Notes: generated by a model from the sequence alone, not told the origin. A stretch of 64,000 nt of DNA from Arthrobacter alpinus (GCF_001294625.1 NZ_CP012677.1:2418001-2482000), one strand, 5' to 3'; shown: positions 34,808 through 43,767, counted from the first letter of the stretch. Numbers and translations: made by a program.

Positions 34808-36442
34808 CTACTTGGACAAGACTCCCAGACGGAACTTGAACGAGGCGTCAAGGGTGTCTTTGGTGCCGTTGACCTTCACATTGGAAACGGCCACCTGGGC
34901 GCCCTGCAGTAGCGGAAGCGTGGACAGGTCCTTGGCTTCAGCGGTCTGGATGTCCTCGATCATCTTGGTGCGCTTGGCCGTGTCGTTCATGGTCAGCTGT
35001 TCGGTAATCATGCTCTGCACCGCCGGGTTGCTGTAGTGGTTCTTCAGGAAGTTATCGGTGCTGAAGAACGGCGTCAGGTAGTTGTCGGCATCGGAGTAGT
35101 CCGGGAACCAGCCCAACTGGTACATCGGGTAGGCGTCAGCCGTGCGCTGCTTGGAGTAGGAAACCCACTCCGTGGACTGCAGGTTCACCTTGAACAGGTT
35201 GGTAGCTTCCAACTGTGCCTTGATGGCCGCGTACTCATCGCCTGAGGAGGAGCCGTAGTGGTCCGGGTTGTATTGCAGGTCCAAGGTCACCGGGGTGGTG
35301 ACACCGGCGTCGGCAAGTGCCTTGGTTGCCTTGGCAACATCCGGTCCGCCCTTGCCGTCGCCATAGTCGGCCTTCAGCGGCTCAATGGCACCCGTGAAGC
35401 CGGCCGGAACGTAGGAGTACAGCGGCAGGTAGGTGCCCTTGTAGACCTGGTCCGCGATGGCGGCACGGTCAACGGAGTCAGCCATGGCGGTACGGACTGC
35501 CAGCGACTTTGCGGCATCCGGTGTGGTCGTCTTGGCACCGAACGGCATGGTGTCAAAGTTGAACACGATGTACCGGATTTCCCCGCCCGGTCCGATGTCG
35601 ACCTTGACGCTCTTGTCCGCTTTCAAGCTTTCGATGTCGGTGGCGGTCAGGCTGCGCCAGGCGACGTCGATGCCGCCCTTTTGCACGTCGAGCTTCAAGT
35701 TGTTGGAGTCGGCGTAGTACTTCATGGTGACCATGTCAGATTTTGCCGGACCCAGAAGGCCGGCGTAGGCCGGGTTCTTCTTGAAGGAGATGAGCTCGTT
35801 CTTCTTGTACGAGTCAATGGTGAACTGGCCACCGAAGGACTTGCCGGCAATGATTGCCTCATCATCGGTGACCTTGTCGGCGCTGAACACCGTGTCATCG
35901 ACGATGGGGGCCGCCGGGCTCGTCAGCACCTGCGGGAAGGTCTGGTCGTTGCCCAACTTCAGTGTGAACACCACCGTGGTGGCGTCCGGGGCGCTGACGC
36001 TTTCCAAGTTGCCCAGCAGTGTTGCAGGGCCGTTGGTGTCGTTGATCTTCAACTGTCGGTCGAAGGAGAACTTCACGTCCTTGGAGTCAAGGTCGGAGCC
36101 GTTGGCCCACTTCATCCCGGGCTTGAGCTTGACGGTGTACTCGGTGGGCGAGGTGAACGACGCCGACACGGCCATGTCTGGCTTGGGGTCGGCGCTGCCT
36201 GGCATGGAGTTCAGCACGAACGGATAGATCTGGTTCATGACCATGAACGAGCCGTTGTCGTAGGAACCAGCCGGGTCCAGGAATGTTGTCTTGTCGGTGG
36301 TGCCGACAATGACTGGCGCCCCTGACGCGCCACCCTCGGTGGAGCCGCCGCCGGCACTGGGCCCCGTGCAAGCCGTCATGGCCAACACGGAAACACCTGC
36401 AACGGCGATCACCGAGCTTAGTCCAAACTTGTTCTTAGCCAT
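34808..36442 (-). CDS. Peptide ABC transporter substrate-binding lipoprotein
   Basis: The 544-residue protein starts with a lipoprotein signal (MAKNKFGLSSVIAV..., lipobox LAMTAC) and a Gly/Ser-rich tether, then an SBP_bac_5 domain of normal length ending with the C-terminal LPLLQGAQVAVSNVKV. It captures peptides or similar solutes outside the membrane and delivers them to the permeases encoded downstream. ATG 36442 was chosen because the 37-residue upstream extension lies in the promoter region and would hide the signal peptide. Confidence 0.95.
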   Translation of the reverse strand: MAKNKFGLSSVIAVAGVSVLAMTACTGPSAGGGSTEGGASGAPVIVGTTDKTTFLDPAGSYDNGSFMVMNQIYPFVLNSMPGSADPKPDMAVSASFTSPTEYTVKLKPGMKWANGSDLDSKDVKFSFDRQLKINDTNGPATLLGNLESVSAPDATTVVFTLKLGNDQTFPQVLTSPAAPIVDDTVFSADKVTDDEAIIAGKSFGGQFTIDSYKKNELISFKKNPAYAGLLGPAKSDMVTMKYYADSNNLKLDVQKGGIDVAWRSLTATDIESLKADKSVKVDIGPGGEIRYIVFNFDTMPFGAKTTTPDAAKSLAVRTAMADSVDRAAIADQVYKGTYLPLYSYVPAGFTGAIEPLKADYGDGKGGPDVAKATKALADAGVTTPVTLDLQYNPDHYGSSSGDEYAAIKAQLEATNLFKVNLQSTEWVSYSKQRTADAYPMYQLGWFPDYSDADNYLTPFFSTDNFLKNHYSNPAVQSMITEQLTMNDTAKRTKMIEDIQTAEAKDLSTLPLLQGAQVAVSNVKVNGTKDTLDASFKFRLGVLSK

Positions 36443-36476
36443 CAGCAAACTTTCTCTCGTACGTCGACGCGAAACA

Positions 36477-36498
36477 GGCCACACTACGTTGTGTGACC
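36477..36498. promoter_or_regulatory. Imperfect palindrome upstream of the transporter operon
   Basis: GGCCACAC-TACGTT-GTGTGACC has 8-bp arms with one mismatch, about 35 bases upstream of the binding-protein start. It may be the operator of the peptide transporter operon. Confidence 0.4.
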
Positions 36499-36595
36499 TG
36501 CCCCACTTATCTAATAACCAATTTGTATCAGACTTGGGGGTTGCGCTACGCATTGGGCAAGAAGTTGCAACCAGATGGTTATCTAAGGCTTAGCG

Positions 36596-37213
36596 CTACC
36601 TCAGCGAGATGCTGCGGTTCCCGGGCACAAACTGAGGGTCCCGTCCAAACCAGCCAGCCAGGCGGCCATAGGAATCGGCCGTGATGGACACCCGCACCTC
36701 CGGTCCCAGGCCCCTGTCCGCGCCGCGGTATTCGGGTTTCATGACCCGCTGAGACCATGCAAGCGACTGGTCCGCCAGGATAGGGTCCAGGACCACTGGC
36801 ACGCCGGTGGCCCTCGCAAGATCCCATGAGTGCACCGTGAATTCGGCGATTTGCAGCCCTATCCGACCACGCAGCGGCGCCTCGCCACCACCGGGGAGTG
36901 CCACTTGTCGACTGAGGTCCGCCGAGCTCCAGGCCCGCATCAGCATGGCTGCACCGTCACCAAAACGGGTTGACCAGTCGGCGCCCACGGTGGCGTGAGC
37001 AGCCTGCGGATCCACGGTGGTCCCCCGCGCCATAACCGTGAAATTGTGGAGGTCTTGGACCACCAGGTGATGAAGAAGGTCCTGCACACTCCACTCACTG
37101 CAGGGCGTGGGCCAATGCGCTTGATTTGAGGAAATAGCGGCAATCACCTCGAAGCTCTGTTCAAGGGCTCGTTCGAGTAGTTGCAATGGGTTGGGAATCA
37201 AGTGCGGGGGCAT
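36596..37213 (-). CDS. TIGR03086-family DinB/maleylpyruvate isomerase-like protein
   Basis: The 205-residue protein has the actinobacterial DinB-type four-helix fold with the metal-binding histidine pattern: H in LLHHLVVQDLHNF (about 48-58) and H in EFTVHSWDLARATG (about 128). Related enzymes use mycothiol as cofactor. The substrate is not known. ATG 37213 has AAGG upstream. It lies between the transporter and mnmA on the same strand but is separated from mnmA by a hairpin. Confidence 0.85.
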   Translation of the reverse strand: MPPHLIPNPLQLLERALEQSFEVIAAISSNQAHWPTPCSEWSVQDLLHHLVVQDLHNFTVMARGTTVDPQAAHATVGADWSTRFGDGAAMLMRAWSSADLSRQVALPGGGEAPLRGRIGLQIAEFTVHSWDLARATGVPVVLDPILADQSLAWSQRVMKPEYRGADRGLGPEVRVSITADSYGRLAGWFGRDPQFVPGNRSISLR

Positions 37214-37297
37214 AAGAGGTACCTTCCGTGATAGAAATCACCCTGTCAGGGAAGTTTACGCCAGCCGCACAAGCCTTGTCGGTCGCGCCCCCGAAAC

Positions 37298-37338
37298 CTC
37301 TCGCAGCAAGGGCCGGTTTTCACCCATTGCTGCGAGAG
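37298..37338 (-). terminator. Hairpin after mnmA
   Basis: Perfect 12-bp arms (37298-37309 and 37327-37338) around a 17-base loop follow the mnmA stop by 19 bases. It probably ends the iscS-mnmA transcript. Confidence 0.65.
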
Positions 37339-37357
37339 CGCCTGTGGGGCTGGAAGG

Positions 37358-38497
37358 CTAGGGCAGCTCGGGGCGGGCCAGTGAGCGTGCGGTGTCTATG
37401 GTTGCCTGCCCCAGCACGCGCGAGCCCTGGTACAACACGACCGTCTGCCCGGGGGCTACGCCGCGCAGCGGCTCGACCAAAGTGACGTGCAGCTGCTGGC
37501 GGGTGACGCCGTCGTCCGTCTCCTCGGTGACAAATGCTCGGGCCGGGACGGGGTCGCCATGGGCGCGGACCTGCGCGTAACAATCGAACTCGGCGCCGGT
37601 GGCGACCTCGGCGATGGGCAGCCCGGCCCAGGAGACCTTGATGCCCTGGATGGAGTCGATGGCCAGCAGCGCGTGCGGGCCGACAATGACCTTGTTTTCC
37701 TTGGGTCGGATTTCCAAGACGAAGCGGGGCTTGCCGTCGGCGGCGGGGGTGCCCAGTTTCAGGCCGCGGCGCTGGCCCACGGTGAACTGGTTGGAGCCGG
37801 TGTGCCCGCCAACCTTCGCACCGGTTTCATCGACGACGTCGCCGTCGGTCATCTGAATCTTCTCGGCGAGCCAGCTGGCGGTGTCACCGTCCGGGATGAA
37901 GCAAATGTCGTGGGAGTCGGGCTTCTTGGCGACGGAGAGCCCGCGAGCCTCGGCCTCGGCGCGGACCTCGGCCTTGGACGGGGTGTCGGCCAGCGGGAAC
38001 ATGGAGTGCCTAAGCTGCTCGTGGGTCAGCACGCCCAGCACGTAGCTCTGGTCCTTGGCCCAGTCTGCGGCGCGGTGCAGCTCGGGGTTGCCGTCGGCGT
38101 CGGTGATGACCTTGGCGTAGTGGCCGGTGCAGACTGCGTCGAAGCCCAATGCGATGGCCTTTTCCAGCAGGGCGGCGAACTTGATCCGCTCGTTGCAGCG
38201 CATGCACGGGTTGGGGGTGCGCCCGGCGGCATATTCGTCGATGAAGTCCTGGACCACATCCTCCTTGAACCGTTCTGAGAAGTCCCAGACGTAGTACGGG
38301 ATGCCGAGTTTGTCGCAGGCCCGCCACGCGTCGTTGGAGTCCTCCACGGTGCAGCAGCCGCGGCTGCCGGTGCGCAGGGTTCCGGGCATGCGGGAGAGCG
38401 CAAGGTGGACGCCGACGACGTCGTGCCCGGCATCCACTGCCCGTGCTGCGGCGACGGCGGAGTCAACTCCGCCGCTCATGGCGGCCAATACTCGCAT
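37358..38497 (-). CDS. mnmA: tRNA-specific 2-thiouridylase MnmA
   Basis: The 379-residue enzyme places sulfur on U34 of tRNAs for Lys, Glu and Gln. The PP-loop ATP site [11 protein letters not shown] is at residues 7-17; the catalytic cysteine pair is in NPCMRCN (about 97-103) and CTGHYAK follows. The second cysteine is in [10 protein letters not shown]. It receives sulfur from cysteine desulfurase, which is encoded immediately upstream on the same strand with 51 bp between them, so this is a compact sulfur relay operon as in M. tuberculosis Rv3025c-Rv3024c. Confidence 0.97.
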   Translation of the reverse strand: MRVLAAMSGGVDSAVAAARAVDAGHDVVGVHLALSRMPGTLRTGSRGCCTVEDSNDAWRACDKLGIPYYVWDFSERFKEDVVQDFIDEYAAGRTPNPCMRCNERIKFAALLEKAIALGFDAVCTGHYAKVITDADGNPELHRAADWAKDQSYVLGVLTHEQLRHSMFPLADTPSKAEVRAEAEARGLSVAKKPDSHDICFIPDGDTASWLAEKIQMTDGDVVDETGAKVGGHTGSNQFTVGQRRGLKLGTPAADGKPRFVLEIRPKENKVIVGPHALLAIDSIQGIKVSWAGLPIAEVATGAEFDCYAQVRAHGDPVPARAFVTEETDDGVTRQQLHVTLVEPLRGVAPGQTVVLYQGSRVLGQATIDTARSLARPELP

Positions 38498-38548
38498 TAC
38501 GTACCTTTCAATTCATTGCTTGTGGTGCAGGTGCCAGTTTGCGGCCGG

Positions 38549-39778
38549 TCAACCGGCGGCCCGGGTGCTGGCCGTTTCAATGCTGGATTTATGCCCGGCC
38601 ATGCCGGCCTGTTTTGCGCGTGCATGAGCATCAGGCAGGGCGGCCACAAAGGCGTCAACGTCCGCTTGGCTCGATGTATGCCCGAGGCTGAAGCGTTGTG
38701 CGCCACGTGCTGTGTCCTCATCCAGTCCCATGGCCAGGAGCACATGGGAGGGCCGCGGAACCCCGGCGGTGCACGCCGACCCTGTGGAGGACTCAACACC
38801 GGCCATGTCCAGCAGGAACAGCAGCGAGTCGCCCTCGCAGCCGGGGAAGGTGAAGTGGGCGTTGCCCGGCAGGCGGGCGCGCGGGTCTCCGGCAGGGTCG
38901 GCACCTCGCAGCACAGCCTCCGGGACCGCTTCATGGACGGCGGCGATGATGGCATCCCGCAGGCCGGCGATGCGTACGCCCTCGGCGGCCAGATTCGCGG
39001 TGACGTCCTGGGCGGCTGCGGCGAAGGCGGCGACGCCGGCCGTGTCCAGCGTGCCGGAGCGGACGCTGCGCTCCTGGCCGCCGCCGTGCTGCACGGGGGT
39101 CAGTTTTACGGCCCGCCCCAGCAGCAATGCGCCCACGCCAACCGGCCCGCCGATCTTGTGCCCGCTAATGGACATGGCGGCCAGGCCTGAATCCTTGAAG
39201 TTCACGGGGATGGAGCCAAACGCCTGCACGGCGTCCGAATGCACGGGGATGCCGTATTTGGCTGCGAGCGCCACAATCTGCGCGATGGGCTGAACCGTGC
39301 CGACCTCGTTGTTGGCCCACATGCAACTGAGCAGCGCAACCGAGGAGGCGCCGCCGTCGGCCAGTTCCTTGTCCAGGGCGGCAACGTCCAGCACGCCGGC
39401 AGCGTCGACAGGGAGCCAGAGCGCTTCGGCGCCCTCGTGCTTCTCGAGCCATTCGACGGTGTCCGCCACGGCTGCGTGCTCCACACTGGAGACCAGGATG
39501 CGGTTGCGGACGGGGTCGGCGGCGCGGCGGGACCAGAACAGGCCCTTCACGGCGAGGTTGTCCGCCTCGGTGCCACCGGAGGTGAAAATGACTTCGGTGG
39601 GGTGTGCGCCAGCGGCTGCGGCGATGGTTTCGCGGGCGGCTTCCACGGTGGCGCGGGCGCGGCGGCCCGATCCGTGCAGCGAGGACGGATTGCCGCTACG
39701 GGTAATAACGGAGGTGAGTGCGGCGAGGGCAGGGGCCGAAATAGGCGTGGTCGCCGCGTGATCTAGATACACGGGCAC
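38549..39778 (-). CDS. iscS: Cysteine desulfurase, IscS/NifS family
   Basis: The 409-residue PLP enzyme frees sulfur from cysteine. It starts YLDHAATTP, has the PLP lysine in SISGHKIGGPVG (about 203-214) and the catalytic Cys in the mobile loop SSTGSACTAG (about 330). This places it in the NifS/IscS group rather than the SufS group. Its sulfur probably goes to MnmA, encoded next, and possibly to Fe-S clusters; no IscU/SufU gene is in the window. Confidence 0.95.
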   Translation of the reverse strand: MPVYLDHAATTPISAPALAALTSVITRSGNPSSLHGSGRRARATVEAARETIAAAAGAHPTEVIFTSGGTEADNLAVKGLFWSRRAADPVRNRILVSSVEHAAVADTVEWLEKHEGAEALWLPVDAAGVLDVAALDKELADGGASSVALLSCMWANNEVGTVQPIAQIVALAAKYGIPVHSDAVQAFGSIPVNFKDSGLAAMSISGHKIGGPVGVGALLLGRAVKLTPVQHGGGQERSVRSGTLDTAGVAAFAAAAQDVTANLAAEGVRIAGLRDAIIAAVHEAVPEAVLRGADPAGDPRARLPGNAHFTFPGCEGDSLLFLLDMAGVESSTGSACTAGVPRPSHVLLAMGLDEDTARGAQRFSLGHTSSQADVDAFVAALPDAHARAKQAGMAGHKSSIETASTRAAG

Positions 39779-39848
39779 GGCTCAATTCTACGGCACAGCA
39801 CGACGGCGGCATACTCGGCGCTTCCGTGCCGTGCACGGCCCTCCCCTT

Positions 39849-39924
39849 CGCCGAGGTAGACGGTACGCCTCCGAGCCGTCAGCTGCGCAGCGTTTGCCTC
39901 GGCACGGCTCCGTCTACCTCGGCG
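39849..39924 (-). terminator. Nested inverted repeat overlapping the regulator 3' end
   Basis: Perfect 15-bp arms (39849-39863 and 39910-39924; CGCCGAGGTAGACGG) enclose 46 bases that contain a smaller inner dyad (AGCCGT/ACGGCT). The right arm includes the stop codon of the SufR-like regulator. It probably separates that gene from iscS. Confidence 0.65.
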
Positions 39925-40687
39925 GGCCTGACCGCGGCAGCAGCCGGGCGCAGCAGTGGGAGATGTTCGCGTCGGGCGCCAGATCGTGGCGCTGATCCCC
40001 GCACCCTTCCAAGGCGCCGCTGAGCAGGGAACCATTAAGCGAGCACACCACACCCGTATGGTCTTGGGACAGCCGGTGGAAGGGGCAGTTGGCCATGATG
40101 GTTCCGCCTTCGCCGTCTGGCTCGGGACTATATCCGGCACTGTGCAGCAACTGGTGGATGTCCCCGGCCGCGGCCCCCCTGCGCTGTCCCTCCCGGTACG
40201 CCACCTGCGCCAGTGACTTTTCAATGTCCGTCCCGGTGTCGATCGAGTGCTGCACGGCAGCGGCCAACAATGAAGCGGCAAGATCGTAGTGCCGCGGCGG
40301 AACTGAGGCGCTGACTTCGCTGTGCGCGGCGGTGTAGAGCTTGGTGGGGCGCCCGGATCCGGGCCCGGTCCTCTCCCCCATCTTGCGAAACTCAACCAGC
40401 AACAACCGTTCCTCAACAAGCCTGTCCAGGTGCGCCCGGATGGTGCTCCTGGGCAGGCCGAGCCCCGCTGCACAGTCATCACGGCTCAACGCGTGGCCGG
40501 AATCGCGCACCAGTTCAAACAGTTTCTTTCGCAACGGGTCCCCCAGTGAGGCAACTGCTGCAAGCCGCTGGCCGTCGTCAAGCCCTGAACGCAGTGCCAC
40601 CATCGTGTCAGCGTTCGCCCTTGTGCTGATCTGCACAATCTGCTTGTCTGGATGGTGTGTGGACGGGTGCCGCACCGGTTGATTCAT
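39914..40687 (-). CDS. SufR-like winged-helix regulator with Cys ligands for a possible Fe-S cluster
   Basis: From ATG 40687 the protein has 257 residues. An ArsR/COG2345-type winged helix covers about 40-115 (LGDPLRKKLFELV, RSTIRAHLDRLVEERLL). The C-terminal part has C201-x13-C215-x13-C229-x15-C245-C246, close to the C-x12-C-x13-C-x14-C cluster site of cyanobacterial SufR, and CPFHRLSQDHTGVVC is typical of this family. It is therefore likely a redox- or Fe-S-responsive repressor. An upstream ATG at 40738 would add 17 residues but lacks a ribosome site. It diverges from the folE operon, whose promoter holds a perfect dyad, and lies upstream of iscS. Confidence 0.82.
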   Translation of the reverse strand: MNQPVRHPSTHHPDKQIVQISTRANADTMVALRSGLDDGQRLAAVASLGDPLRKKLFELVRDSGHALSRDDCAAGLGLPRSTIRAHLDRLVEERLLLVEFRKMGERTGPGSGRPTKLYTAAHSEVSASVPPRHYDLAASLLAAAVQHSIDTGTDIEKSLAQVAYREGQRRGAAAGDIHQLLHSAGYSPEPDGEGGTIMANCPFHRLSQDHTGVVCSLNGSLLSGALEGCGDQRHDLAPDANISHCCARLLPRSGPPR

Positions 40688-40761
40688 CACCGTTGGCCTT
40701 GTGCTCTCTTGCCGCCGCGCATTCCGCGCCGGTGGCATGTTGTGGATTGTTTCGCGCCTAC

Positions 40762-40790
40762 TTGACGCTTTGAGTCTGCGCTTCTAAAGT
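40762..40790 (+). promoter_or_regulatory. Promoter of the folE operon
   Basis: TTGACG (40762-40767) and TAAAGT (40785-40790) are spaced by 17 bases, a good fit to a primary sigma promoter. The -10 overlaps the left arm of a dyad, the arrangement expected for repression. Confidence 0.6.
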
Positions 40791-40810
40791 CAATAATACA
40801 AGCTTTAGAA
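40782..40810. promoter_or_regulatory. Dyad operator between the SufR-like gene and folE
   Basis: TTCTAAAG (40782-40789) and CTTTAGAA (40803-40810) are perfect inverted arms separated by 13 bases, in the 133-bp divergent spacer. The site covers the -10 and the likely start point, so a bound dimer would block folE. The adjacent winged-helix regulator is the natural candidate to bind it. Confidence 0.6.
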
Positions 40811-40820
40811 AGGGTTGGAT

Positions 40821-41426
40821 ATGTCCATCACCAGCGCGCCACTCCCGGACATGCTCACTTTCGAAGATCCACAATCATCGCTGGCCGCGCCGGAGATTGA
40901 CCTGCCACGGGCGCAGGCGGCCATTGCCGAGTTCCTGCGCGCCCTGGGCCGTGACGAAACGGACCCGCATCTGGTGGACACACCCCGCCGGGTGGCTGCC
41001 GCTTACGCACAAATGCTCACTCCGCGCGAAACCTCATGGACCACGTTCCCCAACGACGACGGCTACCAAGGCCTGGTCCTGGTCAAGGACATCCCCTTCC
41101 ATTCACTGTGCCAGCACCACCTGCTGCCGTTCCGGGGCGTGGCACATGTGGGCTACCTACCGGGCACCCGCCTGTTCGGGTTCTCTAAACTGGCCCGCGG
41201 CGTGGAACTCTTCTCCCGCGATCTGCAGGTCCAGGAACGCCTCACCCAGCAAATCGCCGACTGGCTCGAGAACACCCTAGCCCCACGCGGCGTCGGCGTG
41301 GTCATGGAAGCCGAACACATGTGCATGTCCCTGCGCGGCGTGCAGACCTCCGGCACCCTGACCCGGACCTCTGTTTTTACCGGTCTATTATCCGACGCCG
41401 GACCCTTGCGTGAGCAGTTCCCGTAA
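40821..41426 (+). CDS. folE: GTP cyclohydrolase I (FolE type)
   Basis: The 201-residue enzyme opens the GTP ring to make 7,8-dihydroneopterin triphosphate, the first pterin. Zinc ligands C97, H100 (SLCQHHLLPF) and C168 (EAEHMCMSLRGV) are all present, so it is the zinc-dependent FolE1 class, not FolE2. GYLPGTRLFGFSKLARGVE is the usual substrate-site block. ATG 40821 follows AAAGGG. It is the first gene of a plus-strand set with a ferredoxin reductase, a FolP2-like and a RibD-like protein but without folB or folK, which suggests a second, specialised copy. Confidence 0.93.
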   Translation: MSITSAPLPDMLTFEDPQSSLAAPEIDLPRAQAAIAEFLRALGRDETDPHLVDTPRRVAAAYAQMLTPRETSWTTFPNDDGYQGLVLVKDIPFHSLCQHHLLPFRGVAHVGYLPGTRLFGFSKLARGVELFSRDLQVQERLTQQIADWLENTLAPRGVGVVMEAEHMCMSLRGVQTSGTLTRTSVFTGLLSDAGPLREQFP

Positions 41427-41526
41427 CCGAGGATCTCCCCCACCTAAGAGAACGCCCGAGAGAACGCCCACGCGAACAGTCCTTCATACCAGAAACACCA
41501 AATTTCCACCGGAAAGAGTTTCGATC

Positions 41527-42777
41527 ATGAGCCAGACACCGAACACAACGTCCCCGACCACCGGCATGGTGATCATCGGCGGCGGCCTCACAGCAGCCAC
41601 TGCCGCGGAAACCCTGCGCAAGGAAGGCTACGACGGTGCCATCACCATCGTCGCGCAAGAACCTCAAATCCCGTACCAACGTCCCCCGCTGTCCAAGGGA
41701 TTTTTGGCCGGCAAGGAGGGCGAGGATGCCTTGTATCCTCTGCCTGCCAGCTGGTACCCCGAGAACAACGTGAGCGTCCTGACCGCCACGGCCGCCACAA
41801 GCCTTGACCCGAGCGCACACACCGTGACGCTGGCAGATGGCACTGTACTGACGTATGCCAAGGCACTTATAGCAACAGGTGCCGATCCGCGCCAGATCCC
41901 TTTTCCCGGCGTCGACCTTGCCGGCGTTTACACCTTCCGGACCAAGGCCGACAGCGTCGCCATGAAAGAGCTCCTAACCGGCGGCGGCAAGAACGTGGTC
42001 ATGATCGGATCGGGCTGGATCGGGATGGAAATTGCGGCCACGGCCACCGAGCTGGGCAACCAGGTGGCGCTCATGGGCTTGGAGGAGGTGCCGCTGTCCG
42101 TGGCGATCGGCGCGCAGCTGGGCACCGTGTTCACGGACCGGCACAAGGAGGCTGGCGTGCGTTTTGAGCTGCCTGCCAGCGCCGCCGAGATTCAGGGCAC
42201 GGATGGGCGGGTCACCTCCGTGCTGACCACCACCGGCGTCACCTTGCCAGCCGACATTGTGATTGTGGCCGTGGGCGTGGTGCCGAACATTGCGCTGGCG
42301 AAGGACGCCGGCCTCACCATCAACAACGGGATCCAGGTGGACGCGTCGCTGGCAACCTCGGCGCCGGACGTGTTTGCGGCCGGCGACGTGGCCAATGCCA
42401 TGCATCCTGTGACCGGCGCCTACGCCCGCTCGGAACACTGGGCCAATGCAATAGCCAGCGGCAAGGTGGCCGCCAAATCGATGCTGGGCCAGGAGGCTGT
42501 GCTGGATGACATCCCGTACTTCTACACCGACCAGTTCGACCTCGGCATGGAATATTCCGGCTTTGGTGCGTTGACCAAGGACGCCCAAGTGGTGGTGCGT
42601 GGCAGCCTGGAAAAGCGCGAATTCATTGCGTTCTGGGTGTTGGAGGGACGGGTGGTGGCGGGCATGAACGTGAACATTTGGGACGTGCAGGAGGCCATCA
42701 AGGCACTCATCTCCTCCGGCCGCACCATCGACACGGCCAAGCTGGCTGACCCGCAAACCCCGCTCGAGGCTATTTGA
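41527..42777 (+). CDS. FAD-dependent ferredoxin reductase-type oxidoreductase
   Basis: The 416-residue flavoprotein has an N-terminal FAD site (VIIGGGLTAATAAETLR), the PYQRPPLSKGFLAG segment, an NAD(P)H site (MIGSGWIGMEIAATATELG), the FAD-binding VFAAGDVAN and a C-terminal reductase domain. This is the layout of BphA4/rubredoxin-type reductases that pass electrons from NAD(P)H to a ferredoxin. No ferredoxin or oxygenase gene is adjacent. ATG 41527 was chosen with GGAAAG upstream. The stop codon TGA overlaps the next ATG (TGATG), so it is firmly part of the pterin-gene operon. Confidence 0.88.
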   Translation: MSQTPNTTSPTTGMVIIGGGLTAATAAETLRKEGYDGAITIVAQEPQIPYQRPPLSKGFLAGKEGEDALYPLPASWYPENNVSVLTATAATSLDPSAHTVTLADGTVLTYAKALIATGADPRQIPFPGVDLAGVYTFRTKADSVAMKELLTGGGKNVVMIGSGWIGMEIAATATELGNQVALMGLEEVPLSVAIGAQLGTVFTDRHKEAGVRFELPASAAEIQGTDGRVTSVLTTTGVTLPADIVIVAVGVVPNIALAKDAGLTINNGIQVDASLATSAPDVFAAGDVANAMHPVTGAYARSEHWANAIASGKVAAKSMLGQEAVLDDIPYFYTDQFDLGMEYSGFGALTKDAQVVVRGSLEKREFIAFWVLEGRVVAGMNVNIWDVQEAIKALISSGRTIDTAKLADPQTPLEAI

Positions 42778-43706
42778 TGGAGGGTATGAACTCGCCGTTT
42801 TATACCCCGCCGCTGCGCCACCCTGTGCGCCAGTTCGGCGCCAGGACCTTGGATTTCAGCCACCAGGTGGCCCTGATGGCCATCGTCAACCGGACACCTG
42901 ATTCCTTTTACGACCGCGGGGCCACCTTTGCCCTGGACGCCGCGGTGGCCGCTTCCCTGGCTGCCGTGGACGACGGCGCCGACTGGGTTGACATTGGCGG
43001 GGTACCTTTTGCCCCGGGGCCGGCCCTGGGCGCCGCGGAGGAAGCCGACCGCGTGATCCCGGTGATCGAGGCTGTGTCGGCGGCCAGCAACGTCATCATC
43101 TCGGTGGACACCTTCTTGCCGGAGGTGGCACTGCGGAGCATCGCCGCCGGCGCGCACGTCATCAACGACACCACCGGTCTGGCCAACCCCGAGATCGCGT
43201 CCGTGGTGGCCCAGTCGGGCGCCCACCTGATCATCACGCATTCACTGGCCAAACCGCGCACCGTGTTCCCACAACCCCGCTACAGCGACGTTGTGGCGGA
43301 GGTGGCGGCGTTCCTGAACGACAAGGTGGAGCTGGCCATGTCCTTGGGCGTCCCCCCGGAGAAGATCATCGTCGATCCAGGACACGACCTGAACAAAAAC
43401 ACCTTACACACCCTGGAGATCACGCGCCGTTTCAACGAGATCGCCGCACTGGGGTTCCCGTCGCTGGCTGCCGTGTCCAACAAGGACTTCATTGGCGAGA
43501 CGCTCAACCAGGACAAGGCAGCCAGGTTGGAAGGCTCGCTCGCCGCCGGAGTGATCTGCATTTTAGGTGGCGCCCGGATTCTGCGCATGCACAACGTGGC
43601 CTCCGCCAGCTCCGCCATCCACATGACCGAGGCGGTGCTGGGGTGGCGCGAACCTGCCTATCTCAAGCACAACATGGGCGACGTGAACGACGCTGCCCGC
43701 AGCTAG
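42777..43706 (+). CDS. FolP2-like dihydropteroate synthase paralogue
   Basis: This 309-residue TIM barrel belongs to the pterin-binding family. Kept are IVNRTPDSF (38-43 core), D72-IGG, SVDT (D111), IND (131), DPGHDLNK (D200, K207) and MHNV (H272). The canonical DIGGESTRPG loop is replaced by DIGGVPFAPGP, and the SRK substrate motif is SNK (234-236), as in M. tuberculosis FolP2, which was reported to lack dihydropteroate synthase activity. It may bind a pterin but join it to something other than p-aminobenzoate. The start overlaps the preceding stop. Confidence 0.85.
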   Translation: MEGMNSPFYTPPLRHPVRQFGARTLDFSHQVALMAIVNRTPDSFYDRGATFALDAAVAASLAAVDDGADWVDIGGVPFAPGPALGAAEEADRVIPVIEAVSAASNVIISVDTFLPEVALRSIAAGAHVINDTTGLANPEIASVVAQSGAHLIITHSLAKPRTVFPQPRYSDVVAEVAAFLNDKVELAMSLGVPPEKIIVDPGHDLNKNTLHTLEITRRFNEIAALGFPSLAAVSNKDFIGETLNQDKAARLEGSLAAGVICILGGARILRMHNVASASSAIHMTEAVLGWREPAYLKHNMGDVNDAARS

Positions 43707-43767
43707 ACCCAGCGCCCGTCCGCCACACCCCGCCCTGCGGGGACCTGCCAAACTTCAGGAGCACGCC

